This document shows, one piece after another, positions 42,633 to 50,345 of a stretch of 50,345 nt of DNA (positions are counted from its first letter, which is position 1; the number at the start of each line of letters is the position of its first letter). Source of the DNA: Kriegella aquimaris (GTDB lineage: Bacteria > Bacteroidota > Bacteroidia > Flavobacteriales > Flavobacteriaceae); contig NZ_FNGV01000022.1 in assembly GCF_900103215.1 (NCBI RefSeq), positions 1 to 50,345 of the forward strand, given 5' to 3'. The notes beneath the pieces are model-generated. The model was not told where the DNA came from, ran no database searches, and saw only the letters and a list, made by a program, of their open reading frames with translations. The position numbers and the translations under genes were made by a program.

Positions 42633-42677
42633 TGGGCTGGCCATGGAGAATAACAAACTTCGGGACCAGCCCATTTT
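42633..42677 (+). terminator. Possible terminator downstream of dapD
   Basis: TGGGCTGG (42633-42640) and CCAGCCCA (42666-42673) pair around a 25-base loop, followed by TTTT. The stem is good, but the loop is long and the T-run short, so efficiency is doubtful. Confidence 0.4.
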
Positions 42678-42711
42678 CATATAAAACGTGAATTAATCAA
42701 AGTAAGATTAG

Positions 42712-43584
42712 ATGAAATTAAAAATAGTATTTCTATTTATTTTTTGGGCTAATGCAATAAGTTATTCTCAAAACAGGGACATAGAAGGGACAGTTAAGGG
42801 TTTTGAAGACAATGAACCACTACCTTTTGTTAATATCGGAATTGCAAATAAAACAGTGGGAACGGTTTCCGACAAAAATGGTTTTTTCCATCTTTCCTTA
42901 AACAACAACGTAACTCAAAAAGATATCGTTGTTTTCTCTTACGTAGGTTTTCGAAAAGAAATGTACTTAGCCTCAGAACTAAAGAATAAAAACAATAACA
43001 TTTTACTACACCCACAAAATGTTGAGTTGAACGAGGTGGTAGTTAGTTCTAAAAAAATTAAACTAAAAACAAAAAAAATTGGGCGGACCTCCAAAGGTCT
43101 TGGCTTAACCCATATGAATTTCTATTCTTACAATGAAAAAGATGTTGATGACAGATTGAGTAAGGAAGTAGGTATGAAGCTCAAAATAAAAAGGAATTGT
43201 CATATTAAAGACCTTAACTTTAAAATAACCTCAAACGATTTTACTTCCCTAAAATTCAGGCTGAATTTTTACAAAATAAAAAACGGACTTCCAACAGAGT
43301 TATTACTAAACAAAAACGTTGTTTTTGAAATTAAGAATAATTTCTTAGGATGGTTCAAGGTAAATTTAGAACCTTATAAAATCTATTTGAAGAATGAAAC
43401 CGAAGAGGTTGCAGTAACTATACAATGGCTTGCGAGTGTTAAAGAAAGTGACAAAAGCAAGTATTTTGCTATAGCAACCGCTGCCTCACCCTTGAATACA
43501 GCCTACTACAGAGAAAAAGCGATGGACACTTGGTTAAAAAGCGGACAGAGTTTAAGTTTTTACTTGAATGCTTTATGTGAATAA
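42712..43584 (+). CDS. Secreted protein with carboxypeptidase-regulatory-like domain
   Basis: Protein of 290 residues with a Sec signal (MKLKIVFLFIFW, cleavage near SYSQ). Residues about 22-110 are a CarboxypepD_reg-like beta domain (IEGTVKGFEDNEPLPFVNIG, GTVSDKNGFFHL, VVFSYVGFRKE) ending in LNEVVV, as seen at the N-terminus of many Bacteroidota outer-membrane proteins. The C-terminal part (about 125-290) is a beta-rich domain of unknown type (RLNFYKIKNGLPTELL, VTIQWLAS). It lacks a TonB plug or barrel. The gene is clearly richer in A and T than dapD before it, and may have been acquired separately. Function unknown. Confidence 0.78.
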   Translation: MKLKIVFLFIFWANAISYSQNRDIEGTVKGFEDNEPLPFVNIGIANKTVGTVSDKNGFFHLSLNNNVTQKDIVVFSYVGFRKEMYLASELKNKNNNILLHPQNVELNEVVVSSKKIKLKTKKIGRTSKGLGLTHMNFYSYNEKDVDDRLSKEVGMKLKIKRNCHIKDLNFKITSNDFTSLKFRLNFYKIKNGLPTELLLNKNVVFEIKNNFLGWFKVNLEPYKIYLKNETEEVAVTIQWLASVKESDKSKYFAIATAASPLNTAYYREKAMDTWLKSGQSLSFYLNALCE

Positions 43585-43766
43585 AAAACAATTTCAAAAA
43601 TTAGTAAAAAAAATACCCAACCATTTTTAAGTTTTTGCATCTCAGGTAAAGACAGTGAATATATGCTGTCATCGTTAAGATGTAAAAGCTTTATTGAGAT
43701 TTAAATTCTCGGAGAGCTTGTAGGATTTCACTTGTTATAAACAATTTTTTCTACATTTTTTTGTTA

Positions 43767-43774
43767 TACTTTTG
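43767..43774 (+). promoter_or_regulatory. TAnnTTTG -7 box of the first surface glycosyltransferase gene
   Basis: TACTTTTG is a full match, 27 bases before ATG 43802, in a very AT-rich region. Confidence 0.55.
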
Positions 43775-43801
43775 TATTAATTAAAATTGCTTTGTTAGCC
43801 C

Positions 43802-44596
43802 ATGCATACTTCGTCAGAAAAAATATCCGCAGTCATCATTACGTTCAACGAGATGGGTTACATACAAAACTGTATCAAATCAGTTGAATTTGCTGATGAA
43901 ATTATCGTTGTAGATTCTTACAGCACTGATGGTACTTTTGAATTTTTACAAGAACACCCTAAGGTAAAAGTCATTCAAAACCCTTTCGAAAACTTCACTT
44001 CACAGAAGTCATTTGCATTAAAGCAAGCCGCCAATGATTGGGTATTGTTCTTAGATGCCGATGAAGTGGTGCCAGATGCCCTTCGCGAAGAAATAAAAAC
44101 AACGCTCGACAATGGCACAGATATCGCTGCCTATTGGTTTTACAGAAAGTTTATGTTCAAAAATGATTTGTTACGCTTCAGCGGCTGGCAGACAGACAAA
44201 AATTATCGACTTTTCAGAAAAAGCAAAGCCAAATTTTCCGACAAAAAAATAGTACATGAAACTTTAGATGTTAATGGCGCCTCCGGCATCATGCAAGAAA
44301 AGCTCATTCATTACTGCTATAAAGATTACGATGATTATAGAGCAAAAATGCTCAAATACGGAAGATTAAAGGCAAAAGAAGATTTTTATAAGGAGCGAAC
44401 TTTCAATTATCTGTTCATGTTGGTAAAGCCTACATGGAAATTCTTCAATCATTACTTTTTAAGATTGGGAATCCTAGATGGCAGAAAAGGAATGGTTATC
44501 TGTCACTTGAATGCCCTTAGTGATTTAGAGCGCTATCGCGAACTGAAAAAATTAGAGAAAAAGAACGAATTGGCGTATTATTTACTAATGCCATAG
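43802..44596 (+). CDS. GT2-family glycosyltransferase, LPS-core WaaE-like
   Basis: Protein of 264 residues without membrane segments. Markers are SAVIITFNEMGYI, IIVVDSYSTDGT, QKSFALKQAANDWVLFLDAD (DAD metal motif) and FSGWQTDKNYRLFRK, with ARY-like EKLIHYCYKDYDDY later. These match the WaaE/KdtX-type beta-glucosyltransferases that decorate the lipopolysaccharide inner core. It acts at the inner face of the cytoplasmic membrane. It is convergent with the next GT2 gene, with a 19-bp overlap of their 3' ends, and part of a three-gene surface-glycan group. Confidence 0.9.
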   Translation: MHTSSEKISAVIITFNEMGYIQNCIKSVEFADEIIVVDSYSTDGTFEFLQEHPKVKVIQNPFENFTSQKSFALKQAANDWVLFLDADEVVPDALREEIKTTLDNGTDIAAYWFYRKFMFKNDLLRFSGWQTDKNYRLFRKSKAKFSDKKIVHETLDVNGASGIMQEKLIHYCYKDYDDYRAKMLKYGRLKAKEDFYKERTFNYLFMLVKPTWKFFNHYFLRLGILDGRKGMVICHLNALSDLERYRELKKLEKKNELAYYLLMP

Positions 44597-45396
44597 TAGG
44601 TCCAGACCGACCGGCTTTTTTTCGTTTCTTTTCGAATAGCCATATTCTTCTCAATAGATGCTGGTGTTTTATATCCTCTTTTATGATCTAAGTGAACACA
44701 AACCGCGCTGTACCGTAATTGTTTCGATTTAATACCGAAATTGAACAACCGTTCGCCCAATTCACGATCTTGCCCTCCATATTGCATTCGTTCATCAAAA
44801 CCGTTTACATTCATTATATCTTTCTTCCAACCAGAAGAATTATGACCGTTCCAACTTGCATTGGTCGGGGTAAACGTGTTAAAGAATTTTGATATGAATC
44901 CCCTCGCGGTCAGTTTGTTGTTTTTAAAGGTCTTGGGAATACCCATACTCCTCAACCACTGAATATTAAAACAATTTTGCGCTTCAATATCTGAAAAATC
45001 GATAGCTTTTGAAATATTCATGGGCAGCATATAATAACCTCCCGATATAAAATAACCGACTTCCTTATTTATATAATGTACCTCTACAAAGTCTTCCCGA
45101 GGAATACAATCACCATCCGTCATGATAATATAGGAAGCATGACAGGCGACTACCGCCTTGTTCAGAATACGGGATTTTTGAAACCCTTCGTCTTCTTGCC
45201 AAACATGAACTATCGGATAACAAACTTCTTTGCTAAATTTTTCGATCAGTTCTTTGGTTTTTGGTCCAGATCCATCATCGGCAATGACAACTTCAAAATT
45301 TTTGAAAGTTTGACAATTAAACCCCCAAAGCACCTTCTTCAACCACTCTTCGGAATTATAGGTACTTACGATAACAGATATTTTAGGAATCTCCAT
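44578..45396 (-). CDS. GT2-family glycosyltransferase with C-terminal galactosyltransferase-like domain
   Basis: Protein of 272 residues. The GT2 motifs are ISVIVSTYNSEEWL, VVIADDGSGPKT and YIIMTDGDCIPRED with the DGD metal motif. The C-terminal half shows NASWNGHNSSGWKKDIMNVN and GGQDRELGERL, the layout of the Glyco_transf_7C region in chondroitin-type and O-antigen polymer transferases. It probably adds a sugar to a surface polysaccharide or LPS. ATG 45396 gives the standard N-terminus (MEIPKISVIV), while the longer frame to 45447 would cross the divergent promoter area. A -7 box ends eight bases upstream. Confidence 0.88.
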   Translation of the reverse strand: MEIPKISVIVSTYNSEEWLKKVLWGFNCQTFKNFEVVIADDGSGPKTKELIEKFSKEVCYPIVHVWQEDEGFQKSRILNKAVVACHASYIIMTDGDCIPREDFVEVHYINKEVGYFISGGYYMLPMNISKAIDFSDIEAQNCFNIQWLRSMGIPKTFKNNKLTARGFISKFFNTFTPTNASWNGHNSSGWKKDIMNVNGFDERMQYGGQDRELGERLFNFGIKSKQLRYSAVCVHLDHKRGYKTPASIEKNMAIRKETKKSRSVWTYYGISK

Positions 45397-45403
45397 AGTC
45401 GGA

Positions 45404-45411
45404 CAAAAATA
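45404..45411 (-). promoter_or_regulatory. TAnnTTTG -7 box directly before the GT2 gene
   Basis: The minus strand reads TATTTTTG, a full match, with its last base eight positions before the start-codon A at 45396. The mRNA leader would be only a few bases long. Confidence 0.5.
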
Positions 45412-45427
45412 TAAAAGTCTTATTGTA

Positions 45428-45435
45428 TATCTTTG
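45428..45435 (+). promoter_or_regulatory. TAnnTTTG -7 box of the TupA-like gene
   Basis: TATCTTTG is a full match, 27 bases before ATG 45463 and 16 bases from the opposing box at 45404-45411. It overlaps the TTG at 45433 and excludes that as start. Confidence 0.6.
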
Positions 45436-45462
45436 CTTTCCTCTCAATTTTTATGGGCAACT

Positions 45463-46362
45463 ATGCTGAAAAAGATAATTTACGGACTTCTTAAAAAAAT
45501 GAAGTTCCTTCCTACTGATTTTTATTTGAAAATATATTACGAATATTATGTCGGAAAAAAATTGGATTTGGAAAATCCCATCGAATTCAATCAAAAAATT
45601 CAATGGTTAAAAGCATATTACAGGCCGCCTATTCTAACACAATTAGTAGATAAATATGAGGTACGCAAATATGTTGAAGAAGTTGTCGGGGCAAAATACC
45701 TTAATGAACTTATCAAGGTCTACGACCGAAGTAGCGATGTTAATTTTGACGAACTGCCCGAACAATTTGTAATAAAGGCTGTTCATGGATATCATTTTAA
45801 TTTAATTGTAGAGGATAAATCTAAATTAAATAGAACAAAGGCTAGATTCTTATTTAAAAAATGGATGTCTAAAAACCAATATTCGCGGGGAGGCCAAGAA
45901 TGGGCCTATAAAAATGTAAAACCCCGTCTGATTGCGGAGAAATACTTGTCGGAAATGGGAAAGGCCGCCATAAATGATTATAAATTTTTCTGTTTTTCAG
46001 GAGAGCCCAAATTTATTCAGGTAGATCTTGACAGAACGACGGGCCATGTTCGTAGTTATTATAGTGAAGACTGGAAAAAATTAGACCTAGCTACGATAGG
46101 TATCACACCCTTTACTGGAGAACTGGAAAAACCTAAAAACTATGAAGAAATGATAGAGGTCGCCACCAAGTTGGCGGATAATTTTCCTTTTGTTCGTGTT
46201 GACCTTTACAATGTTGATGGAGTTATCTTATTCGGGGAAATGACGTTCTATCCTACTGATGGACGCATGGACTTCGTCCCTGATGAGTATAATTACACTA
46301 TTGGCGACTATATGACTTTGCCCAAGGTACCCGACGGACAAAATTTTATTACCCATGTCTAA
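45463..46362 (+). CDS. TupA-like ATP-grasp protein
   Basis: Protein of 299 residues. It matches TupA-like ATP-grasp proteins: NPIEFNQKIQWLKAYYRPP, LVDKYEVRKYVEEVVG, PEQFVIKAVHGYHFNLIVED, PRLIAEKYL, INDYKFFCFSGEPKFIQVD and an end with FGEMTFYPTDG (ATP/Mg-binding Glu). TupA was named for teichuronopeptide synthesis. In Gram-negatives these genes lie in polysaccharide clusters and probably attach an amino acid or modify a sugar. The start is ATG 45463 because the promoter box occupies 45428-45435. It is divergent from the second GT2 gene. Confidence 0.88.
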   Translation: MLKKIIYGLLKKMKFLPTDFYLKIYYEYYVGKKLDLENPIEFNQKIQWLKAYYRPPILTQLVDKYEVRKYVEEVVGAKYLNELIKVYDRSSDVNFDELPEQFVIKAVHGYHFNLIVEDKSKLNRTKARFLFKKWMSKNQYSRGGQEWAYKNVKPRLIAEKYLSEMGKAAINDYKFFCFSGEPKFIQVDLDRTTGHVRSYYSEDWKKLDLATIGITPFTGELEKPKNYEEMIEVATKLADNFPFVRVDLYNVDGVILFGEMTFYPTDGRMDFVPDEYNYTIGDYMTLPKVPDGQNFITHV

Positions 46363-46450
46363 TTTATTCTTTTAAACAGCCTCCATCCTAAATTATCCGA
46401 AAGTCTATAAAACGATAACCTATTCTTTTCAATAATTAAATTCTTTAAAA

Positions 46451-47011
46451 TTGACCGAAGAAATTCAAAGATGTATAGAAGTACTCGAAAAAGGTGGTCT
46501 TATTCTCTACCCTACCGACACGGTCTGGGGTCTTGGTTGTGATGCCACCAATAGCGAAGCGGTACAAAAGGTGTATGCCCTAAAACAGCGTGAAGACAGT
46601 AAAGCGCTCATCTGCCTGGTTGCAAACGATTTTATGCTCGAGAAACACGTAGAGCAAGTTCCTGAATTGGCATACGATATCATGGATCTTGCCACAAAAC
46701 CAACAACGATCATTTATGACAAACCGAAAGGTGTAGCTAAAAATCTGATAGCTTCAGATAACAGCCTTGCAATTCGCGTAGCCTCCGATAAATTTTGCCG
46801 TTACCTAATCAATAAATTTAAAAAGCCTCTCGTCTCCACCTCCGCCAATAAATCGGGCTCTCCAACACCTCTGACCTTCCACGAAATAGGCGCCGATATT
46901 TTAAAAGGAGTAGACTATGTAGTAAGTTTGCACCAAAATGACAAAAACGGACAACCCTCGTCTATCATCAAATTAGGAAATGACGGTGCTGTCAAAGTCA
47001 TTCGCGAATAA
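46451..47011 (+). CDS. tsaC: Threonylcarbamoyl-AMP synthase (YrdC/Sua5 family)
   Basis: Protein of 186 residues, the short YrdC-only form. The family motif KGGLILYPTDTVWGLGCDA is at the N-terminus, followed by LKQREDSKALICLV, the KPTTIIYDKPKG strand, and STSANKSGSPTP. It makes threonylcarbamoyl-adenylate from Thr, bicarbonate and ATP for t6A37 modification of ANN-decoding tRNAs. Translation starts at TTG 46451; no in-frame ATG lies before the conserved region. The next gene is a tRNA nucleotidyltransferase, another tRNA-maturation function, 88 bases downstream. Confidence 0.95.
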   Translation: MTEEIQRCIEVLEKGGLILYPTDTVWGLGCDATNSEAVQKVYALKQREDSKALICLVANDFMLEKHVEQVPELAYDIMDLATKPTTIIYDKPKGVAKNLIASDNSLAIRVASDKFCRYLINKFKKPLVSTSANKSGSPTPLTFHEIGADILKGVDYVVSLHQNDKNGQPSSIIKLGNDGAVKVIRE

Positions 47012-47099
47012 ATTAATTGAAATCGTCATCCAAAACCCTGTGCTCAGTATGGGTGTTAAAAGTTGAGAAGGGCAAAGCTCTCGCCACATAATCTGAATA

Positions 47100-48515
47100 A
47101 TGCCACAAAAAAATTACAAACAAGCAATTCAAGATCCTATTTTCTCGATTGTTACGGAAGCTTCCGAAAATCTTCAAGTGGAGTGTTATGTCATAGGCGG
47201 TTTTGTCCGTGATTTCCTTCTCGGGCGAGGAAACCCTAAAGACATTGATATTGTTGCCGTCGGAAGTGGTATTGAACTGGCCAGAAAAGTAGCATCAAAA
47301 TTACCGGGCAAGCCTCAGGTTTCAATTTTTAAAAATTTCGGTACGGCCATGATAAAGCACGGTGATCTCGAAATTGAATTTGTAGGGGCACGAAAAGAAA
47401 GTTATCACCGCGATAGTAGAAAACCTGTTGTTGAAGACGGTACTTTGGAAGATGACCAAAAACGAAGGGATTTCACTATAAACGCTCTGGCCCTTTCCCT
47501 GAATTCTTCAAATTTAGGAGATTTGCTTGACCCTTTTGATGGCATTGGCGATTTAGAACGAAAAATAATCCGTACCCCTTTAGCACCGGATGTAACCTAT
47601 TCCGATGACCCGTTACGAATGATGCGGGCCATACGATTTGCCACCCAATTGAATTTTACGATACAATTGCAATCCCTTCAGGCGATAACGGAGAATAAAG
47701 AGCGCATCAAAATTGTTTCTAAAGAACGTATTGTCGACGAATTACATAAAATCATCGCAAGCAAAAAACCGTCTAAAGGGTTTGCATTGCTTCACAAAAC
47801 GGAACTACTGCCCATCATTTTACCTGAACTTACGGCACTTGAAGGGATAGAAGAAATTGAAGGCCAACGCCACAAAGATAATTTTTGGCATACCCTAGAA
47901 GTTGTAGATAATATTTCGGAAACCACCGACAACCTTTGGTTACGCTGGGCGGCATTGCTGCATGATATCGGTAAAGCCCCGACCAAAAAGTTCCATAAAA
48001 AAATCGGCTGGACGTTTCATGGACATGAGTTTGTAGGTTCTAAAATGGTCTATAAATTGTTCAAACGTTTGCGCCTACCACTAAACGACAAAATGAAGTT
48101 CGTTCAAAAAATGGTATTGATGAGTTCTCGGCCCATAGTACTTTCAGAAGATTTTGTGACTGATTCGGCAGTTCGCCGTTTGGTTTTTGATGCGGGCGAC
48201 AACGTAGATGATTTGATGACACTTTGCGAGGCTGACATTACCACAAAAAACCCGAGAAAACAGAAAAAATACACCAATAATTTTAAATTGGTAAGGCAGA
48301 AAATTGAAGAAGTCGAAGCACGCGACCATGTCCGTAACTTTCAGCCTCCGGTCAGTGGAGAAGAAATTATGGCAACCTTTAATTTATCCCCTTCAAAAGA
48401 AATCGGCATCATCAAAGATGCCATAAAAGAAGCCATTCTTAATGGCGATATCCCTAATGAACCCGATGCGGCTAAAGCGTATATGCTAAAACTTGGAAAG
48501 GGAATGGGTTTGTAG
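47100..48515 (+). CDS. CCA-adding-type tRNA nucleotidyltransferase with HD domain
   Basis: Protein of 471 residues. The class II nucleotidyltransferase head has YVIGGFVRDFLLGR and the catalytic DIDIVAVG. Then come RRDFTINALALSL, DPLRMMRAIRFATQL for nucleotide selection, and a helical RNA-binding domain. An HD metal-dependent phosphohydrolase domain (about 245-370) shows HTLEVVDN and LLHDIGKAPTK. Such enzymes build or repair the 3' CCA of tRNAs, and the HD domain may remove terminal phosphates. It could instead be a poly(A) polymerase-like paralogue, but the HD fusion and the tsaC neighbour favour tRNA repair. Confidence 0.93.
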   Translation: MPQKNYKQAIQDPIFSIVTEASENLQVECYVIGGFVRDFLLGRGNPKDIDIVAVGSGIELARKVASKLPGKPQVSIFKNFGTAMIKHGDLEIEFVGARKESYHRDSRKPVVEDGTLEDDQKRRDFTINALALSLNSSNLGDLLDPFDGIGDLERKIIRTPLAPDVTYSDDPLRMMRAIRFATQLNFTIQLQSLQAITENKERIKIVSKERIVDELHKIIASKKPSKGFALLHKTELLPIILPELTALEGIEEIEGQRHKDNFWHTLEVVDNISETTDNLWLRWAALLHDIGKAPTKKFHKKIGWTFHGHEFVGSKMVYKLFKRLRLPLNDKMKFVQKMVLMSSRPIVLSEDFVTDSAVRRLVFDAGDNVDDLMTLCEADITTKNPRKQKKYTNNFKLVRQKIEEVEARDHVRNFQPPVSGEEIMATFNLSPSKEIGIIKDAIKEAILNGDIPNEPDAAKAYMLKLGKGMGL

Positions 48516-48649
48516 CCGACTTAAATATTCTATTGAACTTACACTTACTTCCTTAATTTTCACGACAAAACGTAGGCGACTTTCGTATTAATTGTCAACA
48601 AGAAATAGATGGTTGACCTTACCTTTCCCCTTGTTGGCAACATAATGTT

Positions 48650-48678
48650 TTTGTTGTACTGGTACACTGCTATATTTA
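48650..48678 (+). promoter_or_regulatory. Candidate promoter of the large adhesin gene
   Basis: TTTG at 48650-48653 and TATATTTA at 48671-48678 (seven of eight) have 17 bases between them. The start codon is at 48730, giving a leader of about 46 bases. Confidence 0.45.
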
Positions 48679-48729
48679 CATTGCATCAATAGCTCTAAGC
48701 GCTTCCCATTGCTAGCAACAATCCTATTT

Positions 48730-50345
48730 ATGGCAATTTACAAAAAGAGTAAATACAGTTTGCAAAGACTAGTCAAAATAGTCATATGTCCGACAACCAT
48801 AAAAAAATGGTTGTCGCTCGTTTTTTTTGCGTTGCTAATTACCAATCTGGCCGAGGCACAACAAACCACTACATGGGCATCAGCGGGACCTGGCGTATGG
48901 GAATCCGTCACCTCCGACGGTCTAGTACGGGTAGAAGGTAGGGTTTCAGGTGGGGCATCCATTCTTGGTTCTGATACCATGGGATGTACAAGTGCCGCCA
49001 CATACAGTGATCCAGCCATTTTTAGTAGTCCATCTCTCGAAATTTCAGCAAGCTCGACAAGCAACGGAACAATAGAGTTTCACTTTTTTGATGCAACTTC
49101 CGGAGATCCCGTGTATATCATAAACCCTATCCTTCATGTCGATAAGGTAGGTACGTTTGCCGTAGTCGCCATCTTTTCGGACGCCGCTACTGGAAACTTC
49201 GATATCACCAATGGTACTTGGACGAAACTTAGTTCGAATGGACCAATATTTCAGTCTACGGCCACACGATTCAATATCGATGATAATGCGCTATTGGTCA
49301 GCGGCGGCGGAGAATGCGGTAACGGTATAAATACGGGTAGTGGTGGAGGAAGCATGCGCATTGATGGGGTTACCACTTCCATTGATATGGATGTAGATGT
49401 AACAGGCGGATTGCTTTCATTGCTTACCGCTTCTGATGAAGTAGAATTTGTATTGTCTGATTTAGTTATTGCAGATCCTTCTCTGGAAGTCATAAAAACT
49501 GTTGTTGAAAATTTCACCGATCCCGTTAGTGTTGGAAATACCGTTGACTACACTATTACAATTAAAAACACGGGAAATGTTACCATCGATAATATTCGTC
49601 TTACGGATACATTTACCGACGCCGACCTAACTACAATTTCATTAACCTCTGGTCTCTCTTTTAACGGGGCGACCTTGGGTTCTTCAGCTGGAACACTACT
49701 TCCTGGAGAAGTGGCCACGTATTTGGCTAGTTTCACCTTAACCTCGTCTGAATTAGAAGCCGGTGGCGTTATAAATCAAGTAGAAATTCTGGGAAATAGT
49801 CCATATGGAACTGATGACGTTGATGATGTTTCTGATGATGGGGATGATACGGATGGCAACACAGAAAATGACCCAACGGAAAGCTTTTTTCCTTATGCTG
49901 TAGATGATTCGGAAACAGTTTGTGAAAACAGTACTATTGATATTACGGTACTCACGGATGATGATTTCGGAGGAAATGGTCCTTCAACAGGAAATATATT
50001 TGTAGTTACCTCACCTACCGCTGGAAATGCAGTGATCAACGACAATACCACCCCCGCCAACCCAGCCGATGATTTTATTACGTATACTTCGAACCTTGGC
50101 TATGTAGGATCCGATACTTTTGTATATGGTATTGCAGATGAAAATGGAAATACCTCACATGCAACGGTATCTATAACGGAACAGGCAGCGCCAGACGCGG
50201 GAACAGACGATACGCTCACCATATGTGAGGGGACGACCGTAACGGCGACACAACTTTTCAACGCCCTCGGGGGAAGCCCACATCCCGGCGGAAGCTGGGC
50301 ACCGGCACTCGCAGGGGCGGGAACCTATACCTATACCGTAAGCGC
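48730..50345 (+). CDS. Large secreted surface adhesin / gliding-motility-type protein, 3' end outside the window
   Basis: An ATG at 48730 opens a frame without stop to the window end (538 codons plus two bases). An extended signal peptide (basic start, hydrophobic LSLVFFALLITNLAEAQ, cleavage after about residue 43) leads to a beta-rich N-terminal region. A DUF11-like repeat domain (about 250-365, with NTVDYTIT and LLPGEVATYLASF) comes next, then an Asp-rich stretch (DDVDDVSDDGDD) likely to bind calcium. A cadherin- or Ig-like module and the first bases of an Ig-type repeat (TLTICEGTTVTATQL) end the visible part. Such proteins are thousands of residues long, with T9SS tails, and act in adhesion or gliding. 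The C-terminal sorting signal lies beyond the window. Confidence 0.85.
   Translation, partial: MAIYKKSKYSLQRLVKIVICPTTIKKWLSLVFFALLITNLAEAQQTTTWASAGPGVWESVTSDGLVRVEGRVSGGASILGSDTMGCTSAATYSDPAIFSSPSLEISASSTSNGTIEFHFFDATSGDPVYIINPILHVDKVGTFAVVAIFSDAATGNFDITNGTWTKLSSNGPIFQSTATRFNIDDNALLVSGGGECGNGINTGSGGGSMRIDGVTTSIDMDVDVTGGLLSLLTASDEVEFVLSDLVIADPSLEVIKTVVENFTDPVSVGNTVDYTITIKNTGNVTIDNIRLTDTFTDADLTTISLTSGLSFNGATLGSSAGTLLPGEVATYLASFTLTSSELEAGGVINQVEILGNSPYGTDDVDDVSDDGDDTDGNTENDPTESFFPYAVDDSETVCENSTIDITVLTDDDFGGNGPSTGNIFVVTSPTAGNAVINDNTTPANPADDFITYTSNLGYVGSDTFVYGIADENGNTSHATVSITEQAAPDAGTDDTLTICEGTTVTATQLFNALGGSPHPGGSWAPALAGAGTYTYTVS
48791..48828 (+). terminator. Terminator-shaped hairpin inside the adhesin signal-peptide region
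   Basis: CGACAACCAT (48791-48800) pairs perfectly with ATGGTTGTCG (48807-48816) around an A6 loop, and four bases later a run of eight T follows (48821-48828). It lies inside codons 21-33 of the adhesin frame. It looks like an intrinsic terminator or attenuator, and the A7 and T8 runs could also allow slippage. Confidence 0.6.

Noticed and set aside
43585-43801. Possible small RNA or terminator in the AT-rich gap before the WaaE-like gene
   Set aside because: Only a 5-bp AT stem (TTGTT/AACAA) before a T-run, too weak to call; no conserved RNA structure recognised.
1-50345. tRNA, rRNA, CRISPR arrays, insertion sequences, prophage genes
   Set aside because: No cloverleaf-like ends, regular spacer arrays, transposase or phage structural genes were found on reading both strands.

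Overview
The window is chromosomal DNA of a marine-type member of the Flavobacteriaceae (Bacteroidota). Evidence seen directly: many intergenic regions carry the Bacteroidota -7 promoter element TAnnTTTG; Sec signal peptides end in short A-Q or S-Q cleavage sites; lipoboxes are common; AT-rich DNA (about 40% GC by eye) with tight coding. Families typical of this group are present (DUF5606, DUF1080, DUF2911, WYL regulator with DinB, LytTR regulator, vanadium haloperoxidase, large gliding-type surface adhesin). I see no tRNA, rRNA, CRISPR array, insertion sequence or prophage.

Layout. 1-5.6 kb: partial secreted protein, divergent WYL regulator and DinB pair, stand-alone M23 domain, lipoprotein MsrA, tandem DUF1080 lipoprotein. 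5.7-8.2 kb (minus): overlapping ECF sigma, membrane anti-sigma-like protein and DUF4097-like exported protein, behind a candidate self-recognised ECF promoter. 8.3-11.5 kb: galM, ohr, DUF2911 protein, MeaB GTPase. 11.7-18.3 kb: a lipid-linked sugar module (GtrB-like GT2, LPG-synthase-like membrane protein, GT83 transferase, PAP2 phosphatase), then a small acidic protein, a MATE exporter and MazG.

18.5-30.6 kb is a carbohydrate region without SusC/SusD genes: DUF3500 protein, Tat-type TIM-barrel isomerase, SMP-30 lactonase, Gfo/Idh/MocA oxidoreductase, aquaglyceroporin, two SGNH hydrolases, galactonate-dehydratase-like enolase-superfamily enzyme, RraA-type aldolase and GH20 hexosaminidase. The oxidoreductase, lactonase, dehydratase and aldolase all carry export signals, so a periplasmic oxidise-open-dehydrate-cleave sugar pathway can be proposed. 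30.7-36.6 kb is the most unusual part: a single-gene TIR domain fused to a response-regulator receiver domain, next to an exported vanadium haloperoxidase, a LytTR response regulator and a hybrid histidine kinase with an HPt-like tail. A signalling link among them is a hypothesis.

36.8-48.5 kb: DUF4287/DUF5655 protein, large secreted alpha/beta hydrolase, ruvX-def-DUF5606 cluster divergent from dapD, a carboxypeptidase-regulatory-like protein, three cell-surface glycan genes, tsaC and a CCA-type nucleotidyltransferase. From 48.73 kb to the window end runs a large adhesin open at its 3' end. Its signal-peptide region holds an intrinsic-terminator-shaped hairpin followed by T8, and its last 125 bases rise to 62% GC.

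Promoter boxes were used to correct several starts (1494, 9938, 18298, 45463). All functional assignments come from motif recognition by eye; no database search was run.
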